From an uncultured bacterium (GTDB lineage Bacteria; Desulfobacterota; Binatia; HRBIN30; CADEER01), in contig CADEER010000016.1 of the NCBI GenBank assembly GCA_902826395.1, forward strand, positions 1-64,000: a DNA stretch of 64,000 nt, read 5' to 3'. Below are positions 1 through 9,458 of this stretch, one piece after another. Made by a program: the position numbers and the translations under genes. Under the pieces are notes generated by a model. It was given only the letters and a program-made list of their open reading frames with translations, made no database searches and was not told the DNA's origin. Numbering within the stretch: position 1 is the stretch's first letter; each line of letters opens with the position of its first letter.

Positions 1-3000
1 AAGAAGAGGCGGTAAAGGGCCGGCAGTACGAGCAGTGTCAGGGCGGTGCTCGATACCAGACCGCCGATGACGACCGTGGCGAGCGGCTGCTGGACCTCGG
101 CGCCGGTGCCGGTGGCGATCGCCATCGGGACGAAGCCGAGCGACGCGACCAAGGCCGTCATCAGCACCGGGCGCAGGCGGGTGACCGCGCCCTCGACGAT
201 CGCGTCTTCGAGCGCCCGACCCTGTTGGCGCAGCTCGTCGATGAACGTGACCATCACCAAGCCGTTGAGCACGGCGACGCCGGACAGTGCGATGAAGCCG
301 ACGGCAGCGGAGATCGAGAAGGGCATATCCCGCAACCACAAGGTGAAGATGCCGCCGCTCAGGGCGAGCGGTACCGCGGTGAACACCATTGCCGCCGGTG
401 CCAGCGCTCCGAACGTTCCGTAGAGCAGGCAGAGCACGATCAGAAAACAGATCGGCACGACGACGGCCAGGCGCCGTTTGGCCTGGGCCAGGTTCTCGAA
501 CTCTCCACCCCAGCTCAGCCAGGTTCCGGGCGGCAGAGTCACCTCGTCGGCGATACGGCGCTGCGCTTCGTCGACGAAGGATCCGATGTCGCGGCCGCGC
601 ACGTTGCTCTGCACGACGATACGCCGTTTCGAGTTCTCCCGACTCACCTGGTTGGGTCCCTCCGTCAGCCGCAGATGGGCGACGGCCGAGAGGGGCAGAT
701 AGGGCGCCTCGGCCGCGTTGCCTGTCGCAATCGACAAACCCGCCTCGCCGCGATGAGCATGGCTGAGCGGGATCGGCAGGTTCTCCAAGCGCGACAGATC
801 CTCGCGGAACTCCTTCGGCAGTCGCACGACGACGTCGAAGCGGCGGTCGCCCTGGAAGATGTCGCCGGCGCGCCGGCCGCCGACCGCGGCGGCGACTACG
901 TCGTGAACGTCGGCGACGTCGAGCCCGTAGCGGGACAGGGCGTCGCGATCGGCCTCGATGGTGAGCAACGGTGAGCCGGTCACCTGCTCGACGCCAGTGT
1001 CGGCGGCGCCGGGGATCGAAGCGACGATCGCGGCGATCGCTTGCGCGGTGGGCAGGATGGCGTCGAACTCGTCGCCGAAGACCATGATCGCGACATCGGC
1101 GCGGACGCCGGCAATGAGCTCGGCGAAAAGCATCTGGATCGGCTGCGTGAGCTCGTAGGCGTTGCCCGGGACGGTGGCGATGATCTCCTCGATGCGCTCG
1201 CTCACCTCGGCCTTGGCGTCATCGGGGTTCGGCCAGTCGCTGCGCGGCCGCAAGATGATGAAGGTGTCGGAGACGTAGGGCGGCATCGCATCCTGACCGA
1301 CCTCGCCGGTGCCTGTGCGGGAGAACACGAAGGCAACCTCGGGCATGTCGCGCAGCCGGCGTTCGAGCGCGCGCTGCATCGTTGTGGCCTGGTCGACGCC
1401 GGTGCTTGGGATGCGAATGGCGTGAACCAACACGTCGAGCTCTTCCAGCGTCGGGGCGAATTCCTGTCCGAGAGTGCGGAAGAGAAGGAGCGAGCCGGCG
1501 AAGCCCAGCGCCGCGGCGAGGACGACCGCGTGGCGCCAGCGCAGGGCCCAGCGCAGCGTAGGCACGTAGAGCCGCTTCGCCCAGGTGATTACGCGATTCT
1601 CGCGCTCGCGAACCTCGCCGCTGACGAAGATCGCGACCATCGCCGGGACGAAGGTGAGCGACAGGACGAATGCGGCGCCGAGGGCGAAAATGACGGTCAT
1701 CGCCATCGGCTGGAACATCTTTCCCTCGACGCCGGTGAGAGACAGGATCGGGATGTAGACGGTGATGATGATCGCTTCGCCGAACGCCGTGGCGCTGCGC
1801 ACCTGGCGGCTGGCGGCGAAGACCGTATCGAGGCGCTCCTGCAAGGTCAGGACGCGGCCGAGCGCTGCCTGCCGCTCGGCGAGGCGGCGCAGGCAGTTCT
1901 CGACGATGATCACCGAACCGTCGACGATCAGCCCGAAGTCGATGGCGCCGAGACTCATCAGATTGCCGCTGGTTCCCGTCTGAACCATGCCGATCGCCGC
2001 CAGCAGCATCGACAGCGGGATCGCCATCGCCGTGATGAGCGCGGCGCGGAAGTTCCCCAGCATGGCGAAGAGGACGACGATCACGAGGAGGGCTCCCTCG
2101 ACCAGGTTGTCGCGGACCGTCCGAATGGTTGCGTCTACCAGGCGCGAGCGATCGAGCACGGTCTTGGCCAGGATGTCGGGCGGCAGGCTGCCGCGGACAT
2201 CCTGCATCGCGCGGTCGACGGCGGTGGCGACGGTGCGGCTGTTTTCGCCGAGCAGCATGATCGCCGTGCCGAGGACGACCTCCTCACCGTCCTCCGACGC
2301 GCTGCCGCTGCGAGCCTCGGCGCCGATGCGCACGGTGGCGAGGTCGCGCACCCGGATCGGCGTTCCGTGGCGCTCCGCCACGGTAATCGCCGCCAACTCT
2401 TCGGGCTTCGCCACGCGGCCCGCGGCGCGCACGGTGTAGGCTTCGCCGTTGTTCTCGATGAAGCCGGCGCCCGTGTTCAAGTTGTTGCGCTCGAGCGCTT
2501 CGATGAGGTCCTGGAAGGTGATGCCGAGGGCCGCCATGACGCGCGGATCGGGCTGCACCTGGTACTGCTTGACGTAGCCGCCGACCGCATCGACGCCGGC
2601 CAGTCCGGGCACCATGCGCATCTGCGGCCGGATGATCCAGTCCTGTACCGTTCGCAGGTAGGACGCGAGCTCGATGTCGCCGCGCAACCATTCTCCCTCG
2701 GGCGTCAGGTACGATCCGTCCGGCTGCCAGCCCGCCTCGCCAGCGCGTTTGGTGGCGCCGCGGCCGCCCGGGTGGGCGTATTCGACCGTCCACATGTAGA
2801 TCTCGCTCAGGCCGCTGGCGACCGGACCGAGCGCCGTGTCCACATCGGCGGGCAGTGACGGCGCGGCGGCAGCGAGCCGTTCGCCGACCTGTTGGCGGGC
2901 GAAGTAGATGTCGATGTCGTCGCGAAACACGGCGGTGATCTGGGCGAAGCCGTTGCGCGAGATCGAGCGCGTGTACTCGAGACCGGGGATGCCGGCGAGC

Positions 3001-3215
3001 GCCGTCTCCAGCTCGAAAGTGACTTGGCGTTCCATTTCTGCCGGCGAGAGCGCCCGCGCGACGGCATTGATCTTCACCTGTCGGTTGGTGATGTCGGGTA
3101 CCGCATCGATCGGAAGGCGGCTGAGGGCGTGCAGACCGAGCGCCGCGAGGGCAATCGTGATGGCGACCACCAGACCGCGGCGGTCGATCGAGAGACGCAG
3201 AATTCGCTCCAGCAT
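1..3215 (-). CDS. czcA: Heavy-metal efflux RND permease, CzcA-type (C-terminus beyond left edge)
   Basis: Inner-membrane proton-driven pump of a tripartite metal exporter. About 1071 residues are visible and the frame stays open at base 1, so only the last residues are missing. The start MLERILRLSIDRR is typical of the family. Transmembrane segment 4 carries GAIDFGLIVDGSVIIVEN: the DFG and DG acidic residues are those of the Zn/Co/Cd/Ni (HME1-2) subgroups, not the Cu/Ag CusA group. The start lies 7 bases after the adaptor gene's stop, so it is the last gene of the operon OMF-adaptor-pump. The exact metal is inferred from the family only. Confidence 0.93.
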   Translation of the reverse strand, partial: MLERILRLSIDRRGLVVAITIALAALGLHALSRLPIDAVPDITNRQVKINAVARALSPAEMERQVTFELETALAGIPGLEYTRSISRNGFAQITAVFRDDIDIYFARQQVGERLAAAAPSLPADVDTALGPVASGLSEIYMWTVEYAHPGGRGATKRAGEAGWQPDGSYLTPEGEWLRGDIELASYLRTVQDWIIRPQMRMVPGLAGVDAVGGYVKQYQVQPDPRVMAALGITFQDLIEALERNNLNTGAGFIENNGEAYTVRAAGRVAKPEELAAITVAERHGTPIRVRDLATVRIGAEARSGSASEDGEEVVLGTAIMLLGENSRTVATAVDRAMQDVRGSLPPDILAKTVLDRSRLVDATIRTVRDNLVEGALLVIVVLFAMLGNFRAALITAMAIPLSMLLAAIGMVQTGTSGNLMSLGAIDFGLIVDGSVIIVENCLRRLAERQAALGRVLTLQERLDTVFAASRQVRSATAFGEAIIITVYIPILSLTGVEGKMFQPMAMTVIFALGAAFVLSLTFVPAMVAIFVSGEVRERENRVITWAKRLYVPTLRWALRWRHAVVLAAALGFAGSLLLFRTLGQEFAPTLEELDVLVHAIRIPSTGVDQATTMQRALERRLRDMPEVAFVFSRTGTGEVGQDAMPPYVSDTFIILRPRSDWPNPDDAKAEVSERIEEIIATVPGNAYELTQPIQMLFAELIAGVRADVAIMVFGDEFDAILPTAQAIAAIVASIPGAADTGVEQVTGSPLLTIEADRDALSRYGLDVADVHDVVAAAVGGRRAGDIFQGDRRFDVVVRLPKEFREDLSRLENLPIPLSHAHRGEAGLSIATGNAAEAPYLPLSAVAHLRLTEGPNQVSRENSKRRIVVQSNVRGRDIGSFVDEAQRRIADEVTLPPGTWLSWGGEFENLAQAKRRLAVVVPICFLIVLCLLYGTFGALAPAAMVFTAVPLALSGGIFTLWLRDMPFSISAAVGFIALSGVAVLNGLVMVTFIDELRQQGRALEDAIVEGAVTRLRPVLMTALVASLGFVPMAIATGTGAEVQQPLATVVIGGLVSSTALTLLVLPALYRLF

Positions 3216-3222
3216 GAGGATC

Positions 3223-4227
3223 TCAGTGGTGGTGGCCGTCGGCACTCTTCGAGAGCTCGGCTTTGACGAGGAACGAGCCCTCGTCCGCGTAGCGCTCGCC
3301 GGCCGCGACACCGGCATCGATCGACACCGTGGCGGCGCCGACGGCTCCCACCGTCACTCGCCGGGCTTCGAAGTAGCCGTCGTGTGCCACGAAGACGACC
3401 GTGCGATCACCGATGGTGTGCAGGGCGCGCCGTGTCACGACGACATCGGCTGCGACCGGTTGTGGCACAGTAGCAATGATAAAGAGGCCGGGCCGCCACC
3501 GGCCGTCGTGGTTGTCGAGGACGACACGCGCCGTCGCGGTGCGGGTCGCCTGATCGATCACCGGCGCGACGTACGAGATGACGCCGTCGGCACGCACGAC
3601 GCCGTCGTCGCTGGCGATCGAGACTGCTTGTCCGACGCGAACGCGCGACAGCGCTTTCTGGTAGATGTGGACCTCGACCCAGACCGTCGACAGGTCGGCG
3701 ATGATGAAGGCGTCGGTATCGCGTGTGACCGTCTCGCCGGGCGCAATGTGCTTGTCGAGGATGACGCCGCCAAAGGCCGCCGCCAGGTCGTAGACGGTGA
3801 GATTGTCGCTCTCGATACGCGCCAGCACGTCGCCGGGGCGCACGGTGTCGCCGATGTTCTTGCGCACCTCGCGCACGAGGCCGGCAAATCGCGGCGCCAA
3901 ATGGGCGACGCGGTCGGCGTTGGGACGGACCTCCCCGGGCAGCTCGAATCCGACGTCGACATTACCGGCAGTCGCGGTCGCCAGGACCACACCGTGCGCT
4001 TCGAGCTCGGCCGCGGTGAATCGCTGCTGCGGGCCTCCGTGTTCATCGCCGTGTTCGTCGGTGTGCTCGTCGGCGTGTTCGTCCGTCCCGCTGGCGGGGT
4101 GACCAGCGGGCCGCGCGTCGGTGTGTTTGTCGTCGGGAGATCCGCCTGCGACCGCGGCCGCCAGCGCGAGCGATGCAGCATAGACGAGGGCGAGCCCGCG
4201 GTGAGTTGCGATGCGATTCCATGTCAT
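3223..4227 (-). CDS. czcB: Periplasmic adaptor of the CzcCBA metal exporter, His-rich
   Basis: Membrane-fusion (HlyD/CzcB) protein of 334 residues linking the CzcA pump to the outer-membrane channel. After an N-terminal hydrophobic export segment comes a His/Asp/Glu-rich stretch (about residues 33-66) built on repeated DEH units. The barrel-sandwich/lipoyl region follows (GLVREVRKNIGDTVRPGDVL) with its beta-barrel. The protein ends in Gly-His-His-His. Such His-rich segments bind divalent metals in CzcB relatives, so a metal-capture role before the pump is likely. The start overlaps the upstream OMF stop by 4 bases (ATGA), which implies translational coupling. Confidence 0.92.
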   Translation of the reverse strand: MTWNRIATHRGLALVYAASLALAAAVAGGSPDDKHTDARPAGHPASGTDEHADEHTDEHGDEHGGPQQRFTAAELEAHGVVLATATAGNVDVGFELPGEVRPNADRVAHLAPRFAGLVREVRKNIGDTVRPGDVLARIESDNLTVYDLAAAFGGVILDKHIAPGETVTRDTDAFIIADLSTVWVEVHIYQKALSRVRVGQAVSIASDDGVVRADGVISYVAPVIDQATRTATARVVLDNHDGRWRPGLFIIATVPQPVAADVVVTRRALHTIGDRTVVFVAHDGYFEARRVTVGAVGAATVSIDAGVAAGERYADEGSFLVKAELSKSADGHHH

Positions 4228-5579
4228 CGTGTGGTCTCCTCGTCTTCCAGGCCGCGGCCGAGCAAGCGGGCGATGTCGGCGCGCGCCTCGTGGTAGGCGG
4301 AGAGCGCGTCCAGCTCACGGGCGCGCAGGTCGAACAGCGAGCGCTGAGCATCGAGCACGTCGAGATACGACAGCACGCCGGCGCGGAAGGCGTCGGTCGT
4401 TTCGTCGAAGGCGAGGCGCGCCGCTGGAACCGCGCTGTCGCGGAGCATCCGGACCTGCTCGAAAGCGCCGCGCAGATCCTGATGGCGTTGGGCGAGGGCG
4501 GTGCGCACGACTAGCTCGGTGGCAGCCAACTGGGCGCGCGCCTGATCGACCTCGTGCGCAGCGGCGAGCTCGTTGCCGCGATTGCGGTCGAAGATCGGAA
4601 TTGGCATCGAGACGGAAAGAACGAGAGCGGCATCGTCGCCGCTGCTGAAGTGCCGGCCGGCGACGCGCACGGTCGGGTCGGGAAGCCAAAGGGCCTGCGC
4701 CAGAGATAGCTTCTCCTCGTATTGTGCGACGGCGGTGGCGCGGCTCGCCAGCTCGGGGTTGGTTTCGATGTCGCGTGTCAGCGCGGCGAGGGGTGGTGGA
4801 TCGGTGACGCCGTCGCGCAGATCGCCTACGGCGGCGTCGAACCGCGGGTCGGTGCTGCCCCAAGTCGCCGCAAGAGCAAGGCGGCTGGCGGCGAGGTCGC
4901 GATTGGCTTGCGCAAGTTCGAGCCGCACCTCGAGCAGCGCGACTTCGGCTTTGACACGTGATGCACTCGGCACAGCGCCGGCCGCTGCCTGGTTGGTGAG
5001 AACCTCGACTCCACGTTTCGCGACGGCTTCGAGCTCGGCGGCGAGCCCGAGGCGCTCCTGGGCGACGAGCAATGTGGTGAAGGCTTTCGCGGTTTGCGCC
5101 AGGAGGGCGGTGCGGCTGGCGGCGTTGTCCAACAGCGCCAGCTCGTGCCGAAGCCCGGCGATATGGCGGCGCCGGTCGCGCTTGCCGCCGATTGGCACGG
5201 GCTGCGATAGCCACACCGTCGTTTCGGCTTGCTCGACGCCCTGGCGATTGCCGCTGCCGGCGATGTTCTCCAGCTCGAGCTCGAACGTGGGGTTCGGCAG
5301 TAGACCGGCCTGGCGGATCTCCGCCGCTCGAGCGTCGGCCTTCCGCCGTCCTGCGCGCAGTAGGGGATGATTCAGACGGGCGGCCTGTTGCGCCGCGGCC
5401 AGATCGAGGCGGCCACGCGGTTCTTCGAATGGCAGCTCGGGCTCGATGGTGCCGGTGGCAGGTTCCGCCGCATCGCTTGCCCGCGCGGGAGATAGAGTGA
5501 CTAGGGCGCTTGTGGCGAGGCAGCAGGCGGCGGCCAGCAACCGCCGGGTGAACCGGGGAAAGTGGATCTCGTGCTTCAT
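4224..5579 (-). CDS. TolC-family outer membrane efflux protein (CzcC-like)
   Basis: Outer-membrane channel of the metal exporter, 451 residues. I chose the start MKHEIHFPRF because it is preceded by GAGGA about 7 bases upstream and opens a clear signal peptide (hydrophobic run ending ...LSPARA). The open frame continues 28 codons further upstream without signal-like sequence. Two OEP repeats are visible, the first around LDLAAAQQAARLNHPLLRAGR and the second near GVLSYLDVLDAQRSLFDLRARELDAL, as in CzcC/CusC. It is the first gene of the three-gene operon. The second RND system downstream lacks its own channel and may share this one (inference). Confidence 0.9.
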   Translation of the reverse strand: MKHEIHFPRFTRRLLAAACCLATSALVTLSPARASDAAEPATGTIEPELPFEEPRGRLDLAAAQQAARLNHPLLRAGRRKADARAAEIRQAGLLPNPTFELELENIAGSGNRQGVEQAETTVWLSQPVPIGGKRDRRRHIAGLRHELALLDNAASRTALLAQTAKAFTTLLVAQERLGLAAELEAVAKRGVEVLTNQAAAGAVPSASRVKAEVALLEVRLELAQANRDLAASRLALAATWGSTDPRFDAAVGDLRDGVTDPPPLAALTRDIETNPELASRATAVAQYEEKLSLAQALWLPDPTVRVAGRHFSSGDDAALVLSVSMPIPIFDRNRGNELAAAHEVDQARAQLAATELVVRTALAQRHQDLRGAFEQVRMLRDSAVPAARLAFDETTDAFRAGVLSYLDVLDAQRSLFDLRARELDALSAYHEARADIARLLGRGLEDEETTR

Positions 5580-5769
5580 TCCGACGTCCTCACGGACTGC
5601 GTGGAGGGCCGACGGCCGGCGACGCGTGCGGGTCAACGCGCGCGCCGCAGTGGGCGTCGGCACGGAGCCAGCGCCGCGGCATGCGGATCGAGCGAGATAC
5701 CGCCAGCAAATGCGGGCGGAGTGTCGGGATCGTAGGTCGCGGCGCGATCGGACTCGCGGCGGCGAGTGA

Positions 5770-6207
5770 TCAGACGATCAGAACGACGCTATGCCTGCAG
5801 AGCAGCGTGTTGTTGCACGACTTGAAGACGTTCAATGGCGCCAGCGTCGTGCGCTGTGGCAGCCGCGGCGCTCCGACGTGCCACGCGGCGATGGCCGGGG
5901 CGAGGGCCTGACGCTGCGATGAGACGTGTCCGGAATCGCCCTCGACCAGGGGTACGTCGCGACAGCCGTGGTGCGATGGGCCGCCCATGTCCGGCGCGGA
6001 TCGCTTCGGGTGATGGCGCCGGTCTTCGGTCAAACAGTCGGAGCCGGCGTGTGCGAGCTCGAGGGTCGTGTGGCCGTCGTCGCCGACGCACAAAGTCCAG
6101 TCGGCCGAGGCGCCGCCCGCACTGACCGCCAGCGTCAGGCCGAGGGCCGTGGCGATGACACGGATCGCGGGGGCTCGGCGCTTCGACGTCGCGACTTTGA
6201 GGAACAT
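5770..6207 (-). CDS. Small exported His-rich protein beside the metal efflux operon
   Basis: About 145 residues of unknown function. I chose the internal start MFLKVATSKRR because it opens a signal peptide (ALGLTLAVSAGGASA) and the sequence upstream does not look coding. The mature part has scattered Cys (DWTLCVGDDGH, DCLTED, NNTLLC) and many His (RRHHPK, PSHHGC). It lies 190 bases upstream of the CzcCBA-type operon on the same strand. This suggests a periplasmic metal-binding or metal-sensing accessory, but no named family is recognised. The 190-base spacer to the channel gene holds no other gene that I can see. Confidence 0.6.
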   Translation of the reverse strand: MFLKVATSKRRAPAIRVIATALGLTLAVSAGGASADWTLCVGDDGHTTLELAHAGSDCLTEDRRHHPKRSAPDMGGPSHHGCRDVPLVEGDSGHVSSQRQALAPAIAAWHVGAPRLPQRTTLAPLNVFKSCNNTLLCRHSVVLIV

Positions 6208-6347
6208 GAGCTGGTGGCAACATAGCACATCGAATGGGCGGCGCGACGGGACTTGTTGCTGCGCCCCGGGGGTTGCGGCTCGGTGGGACGGGACTCGCAT
6301 GAGGCGGTTCGGTCGTTCGCGACGTCGGCCGGTTGGCCGGGGATCGC

Positions 6348-9300
6348 TCAGGCCCCGGCGTGCGCTGGATCGGAGTCCGGGACGGAGTCGAGTGGTTGGC
6401 GCGCGCCGATAAACCGCTCCCGCAGGCGCTCGACGAGGATGTACATCGCCGGCACGACGAAGAAGGAGAGGATCGTCGAGAACAGCATACCGCCGACCAC
6501 CGCGATCCCGAGCGGCGCGCGCGACTCGCCGCCGGCACCGCCGCCGAGCGCGATCGGCAGGATGCCGATGATGGTCGACAGGGCCGTCATGAGGATCGGT
6601 CGGAAGCGCGCCTTGGAAGCCTGGAAGGTCGCCGTCGCGATATCCTCGCCGCGCTCTCGAAGCTGATTGGCGAACTCGACGATCAGGATCGAGTTCTTCG
6701 TTATCAGGCCGACCAGCATCACCAGGCCGATCTGGCTGAACAGGTTCAGCGTGCTGCCTGTGATCCGCAATGCCACGAGTGCGCCGGTGAACGACAGGGC
6801 GACGGCGGAGAGAATGGTCAGGGGGTGCAAGAAGCTTTCGAACTGCGCGGCGAGGACGAGGTAGATGATGATCACCGCGAGCACGTATGCGAATGCGAGC
6901 GCACTGCCGGACTCGACGTAGTCCTCCGACTCACCGGAGAAGGCGGTCCGATAGCCGGCTCGCTCGGGCAGGACTTCGTCGGCGATGCGCTGCACTTGCT
7001 CCAACGTGCTGCCGAGCGGCGTACCCTGCGTGAGATGCCCGGTGACCGTCGCCGCGCGCAAGCGGTCGAAGTGGGGAATGCTGCGCGGTGTCACCGTCTC
7101 GCCCAGGGTCACGACCGATGACAAGGGGACGAGCTGGCCGTCGGCGCCGCGCACGTAGGAACTGAAGAGGTCGCGACGACTCGAGCGTCCCTCGCGCGCC
7201 AGTTGTGCGATCACGTCGTAGGTCTCGCCGCTCTGCTTGAAGGAGGTCAGGTCGAGGCCGCCGAAGAGGACCTGCAAGGTGGTGGCGACATCGCGCGCCG
7301 AGACGCCGAGGTCGTTGGCGCGCTCGCGATCGATGTGGACGTCGACTTGCGGCTTGTTGAGCACGAGGTTGTTGCGAACGTTGACTAGGCCGGGAATGGC
7401 GCGAGCGCGGTTCGCGATCTGGTCGGCGTAGTGCGCGAGCTCGGCGACGTCCGGTCCCTGGATGACCAGCGAAACCGGCGCAGCCGTCATTCCGACGCTG
7501 AGGGCGGGCAGATTCATTGGGAATGCCAGGATGCCGCCGACCTGGAAGAGCTCCTGGCGCAGCGCTTCGACCACTTGCATCTGCGAGCGGCTGCGCTCTT
7601 CCCACGGCGCCAGGGTCGCGAACATCGCGCCCTCGTTGACCGTGCCCGGAGTGCCGATGCCGAAGGCGACGACGGAGAACAGCTTGGTGACCTCGGGCGC
7701 ACCCAGAACGATGTCCTCGGCCTTGGCCTGGTAGCGATCCGTGTACTCCAGGGTGCTGCCCTCGGGGCCTTGCGTGAAGACGCGCATGGCGCCCTGGTCG
7801 GCGAGCGGGATGAACTCGGTCGGCGCGGTGCGCAGCAGGAAGACGCCCAGGCCGACCCATACGGCGCCGATCAAGAGCATCAAGCCGGCGCGGGGTAATA
7901 CGCGCGCAAGCAGCCATGCGTAGCCGTCAGAGAGGGCGTTGATGGCGCCGCCGAGCCAAGCCCGCAGTCCCGTCTCCTCACGCGCCGGACGCAGGATGCG
8001 CGCGCACAGCATCGGGGAGAGGGTCAGGGCGACAAAGCCCGAGATGGCAACCGCCGTGGCGACAGTGATGCCGAACTCGCGAAACAGCCGCCCGGTCTTG
8101 TCGCCGAGGAAGGCGAGAGGCAGAAAGACGGCGATCGCCGACACCGTCGCCGCCATCACGGCAAAGGCGATCTCATCGATGCCGCGCCGTGCCGCCTGCA
8201 GCGGCGTCGAGCCTTCCTCGACCCAGCGGGCGATGTTCTCGAGCACGACGATTGCGTCGTCGACCACCAGGCCGATCGCCAGGGTCAGACCCATCAGTGT
8301 CAGGGTGTTGATCGAAAAGTCGAACATGTAGAGAGCGGTAAACGTCCCGATCAGAGAGACCGGGATGGCGAGCGCCGGCACGATCGTGGCGCGGAAGCTG
8401 CGCAGGAAGAGGAAGATCACCACCACGACGAGTACCACCGACTCGACGATCGTCTGTGTCACATCGCGCAGCGATCGCTCGACGTAAACCGACGAGTCGT
8501 AGGCGGTCTCCATCCGCACGCCGGGGGGCAGGGTGGGGCGAATGTCCTCGATCTCGGCCTTGACCGCGTTGGTTACGTCGAGGGTGTTCGCCTTGGTCTG
8601 TTTGACGATGCCGAGGCCGATCGCCGGCTCGCGATTGAAGCGCACCAGCTTGCGGTCGTCCTCCGGCCCCTTGGCGACGGTGGCGACGTCGCGCAGTCGC
8701 ACCGGCGCGCCAGCCACGCGGGCAATGATGAGGGCGCCGTATTCCTCTGGGGTCTTGAGCTCGCCGAGCGTGCGGATGGCGAATTCCTGCTCGACGCCCT
8801 CGATGCGGCCGGAGGGGATGTCGACGTTCTCGCGCCGCAGCGCCGCCTGGACGTCGGCTACCGTCAGTCCCTGGGCGACGAGGCGGCCGGCATCGATCCA
8901 AATGCGGATGGCAAATCGCTTCTCGCCGGCGATGAGGACCTCGGAGACGCCCGGCAGTTTGGCGAGCCGATCCTGCATCTCGGTCTCGGCGATCGTCGAC
9001 AGGTCGATCTGCGAATAGTTTCCGCCGTAAAGAGCGATCCACATGATCGGGAATGCGTCGGCGTCGTGCTTGGCGATCACCGGCTCCTCGACTTCTTCCG
9101 GCAACTCGTCGCGCGCCCGCGCGACTCGGTCGCGGACGTCGTTGGCCGCGACGTCGACGTCACGCCCCAGCTCGAACTCGACGGAGATCATGGACGCCTG
9201 TTCGTTGCTCACCGAGGTGAGATGGCGGACTCCCTCGATGGCGATCAGTTGGTCCTCGAGCGGCTGCGTGACCGAAGTCTCGATGACTTCCGGCGCCGCG

Positions 9301-9458
9301 CCGGGAAACACCGTCGTGACACCGACCACCGGCGGATCGACGTTGGGAAACTGCTGGTTCTGCAACCGCGTCATGGCGATGGCGCCGAACAGCATGATCA
9401 CCAGCGACATCACGATGGAGAGCACTGGCCGGTCGATACAGATCTGCGCCAGCTTCAT
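6348..9458 (-). CDS. RND multidrug-type efflux permease (HAE1 family)
   Basis: Proton-driven inner-membrane pump of 1036 residues, the normal AcrB/MexB length. It begins MKLAQICIDRPVLSIV and has the two-fold RND layout, with transmembrane blocks near residues 335-490 and 855-1010. Transmembrane segment 4 has LAIGLVVDDAIVVLENIARW, with the paired aspartates of hydrophobe/amphiphile exporters rather than the DFG motif of metal pumps. Its start overlaps the stop of the adaptor gene by 4 bases. No outer-membrane gene is attached. The substrate is unknown. Confidence 0.93.
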   Translation of the reverse strand: MKLAQICIDRPVLSIVMSLVIMLFGAIAMTRLQNQQFPNVDPPVVGVTTVFPGAAPEVIETSVTQPLEDQLIAIEGVRHLTSVSNEQASMISVEFELGRDVDVAANDVRDRVARARDELPEEVEEPVIAKHDADAFPIMWIALYGGNYSQIDLSTIAETEMQDRLAKLPGVSEVLIAGEKRFAIRIWIDAGRLVAQGLTVADVQAALRRENVDIPSGRIEGVEQEFAIRTLGELKTPEEYGALIIARVAGAPVRLRDVATVAKGPEDDRKLVRFNREPAIGLGIVKQTKANTLDVTNAVKAEIEDIRPTLPPGVRMETAYDSSVYVERSLRDVTQTIVESVVLVVVVIFLFLRSFRATIVPALAIPVSLIGTFTALYMFDFSINTLTLMGLTLAIGLVVDDAIVVLENIARWVEEGSTPLQAARRGIDEIAFAVMAATVSAIAVFLPLAFLGDKTGRLFREFGITVATAVAISGFVALTLSPMLCARILRPAREETGLRAWLGGAINALSDGYAWLLARVLPRAGLMLLIGAVWVGLGVFLLRTAPTEFIPLADQGAMRVFTQGPEGSTLEYTDRYQAKAEDIVLGAPEVTKLFSVVAFGIGTPGTVNEGAMFATLAPWEERSRSQMQVVEALRQELFQVGGILAFPMNLPALSVGMTAAPVSLVIQGPDVAELAHYADQIANRARAIPGLVNVRNNLVLNKPQVDVHIDRERANDLGVSARDVATTLQVLFGGLDLTSFKQSGETYDVIAQLAREGRSSRRDLFSSYVRGADGQLVPLSSVVTLGETVTPRSIPHFDRLRAATVTGHLTQGTPLGSTLEQVQRIADEVLPERAGYRTAFSGESEDYVESGSALAFAYVLAVIIIYLVLAAQFESFLHPLTILSAVALSFTGALVALRITGSTLNLFSQIGLVMLVGLITKNSILIVEFANQLRERGEDIATATFQASKARFRPILMTALSTIIGILPIALGGGAGGESRAPLGIAVVGGMLFSTILSFFVVPAMYILVERLRERFIGARQPLDSVPDSDPAHAGA

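Noticed and set aside
1041-2858. 605-codon plus-strand open frame
   Set aside because: It is the antisense shadow of czcA, whose translation matches the RND family throughout; the plus-strand product is Asp/Arg/His-rich with no fold signals.
1-5579. Copper/silver (CusCBA) efflux system
   Set aside because: The DFG...DG motif in helix 4 belongs to the Zn/Co/Cd/Ni-type pumps and the CusA pattern is absent.
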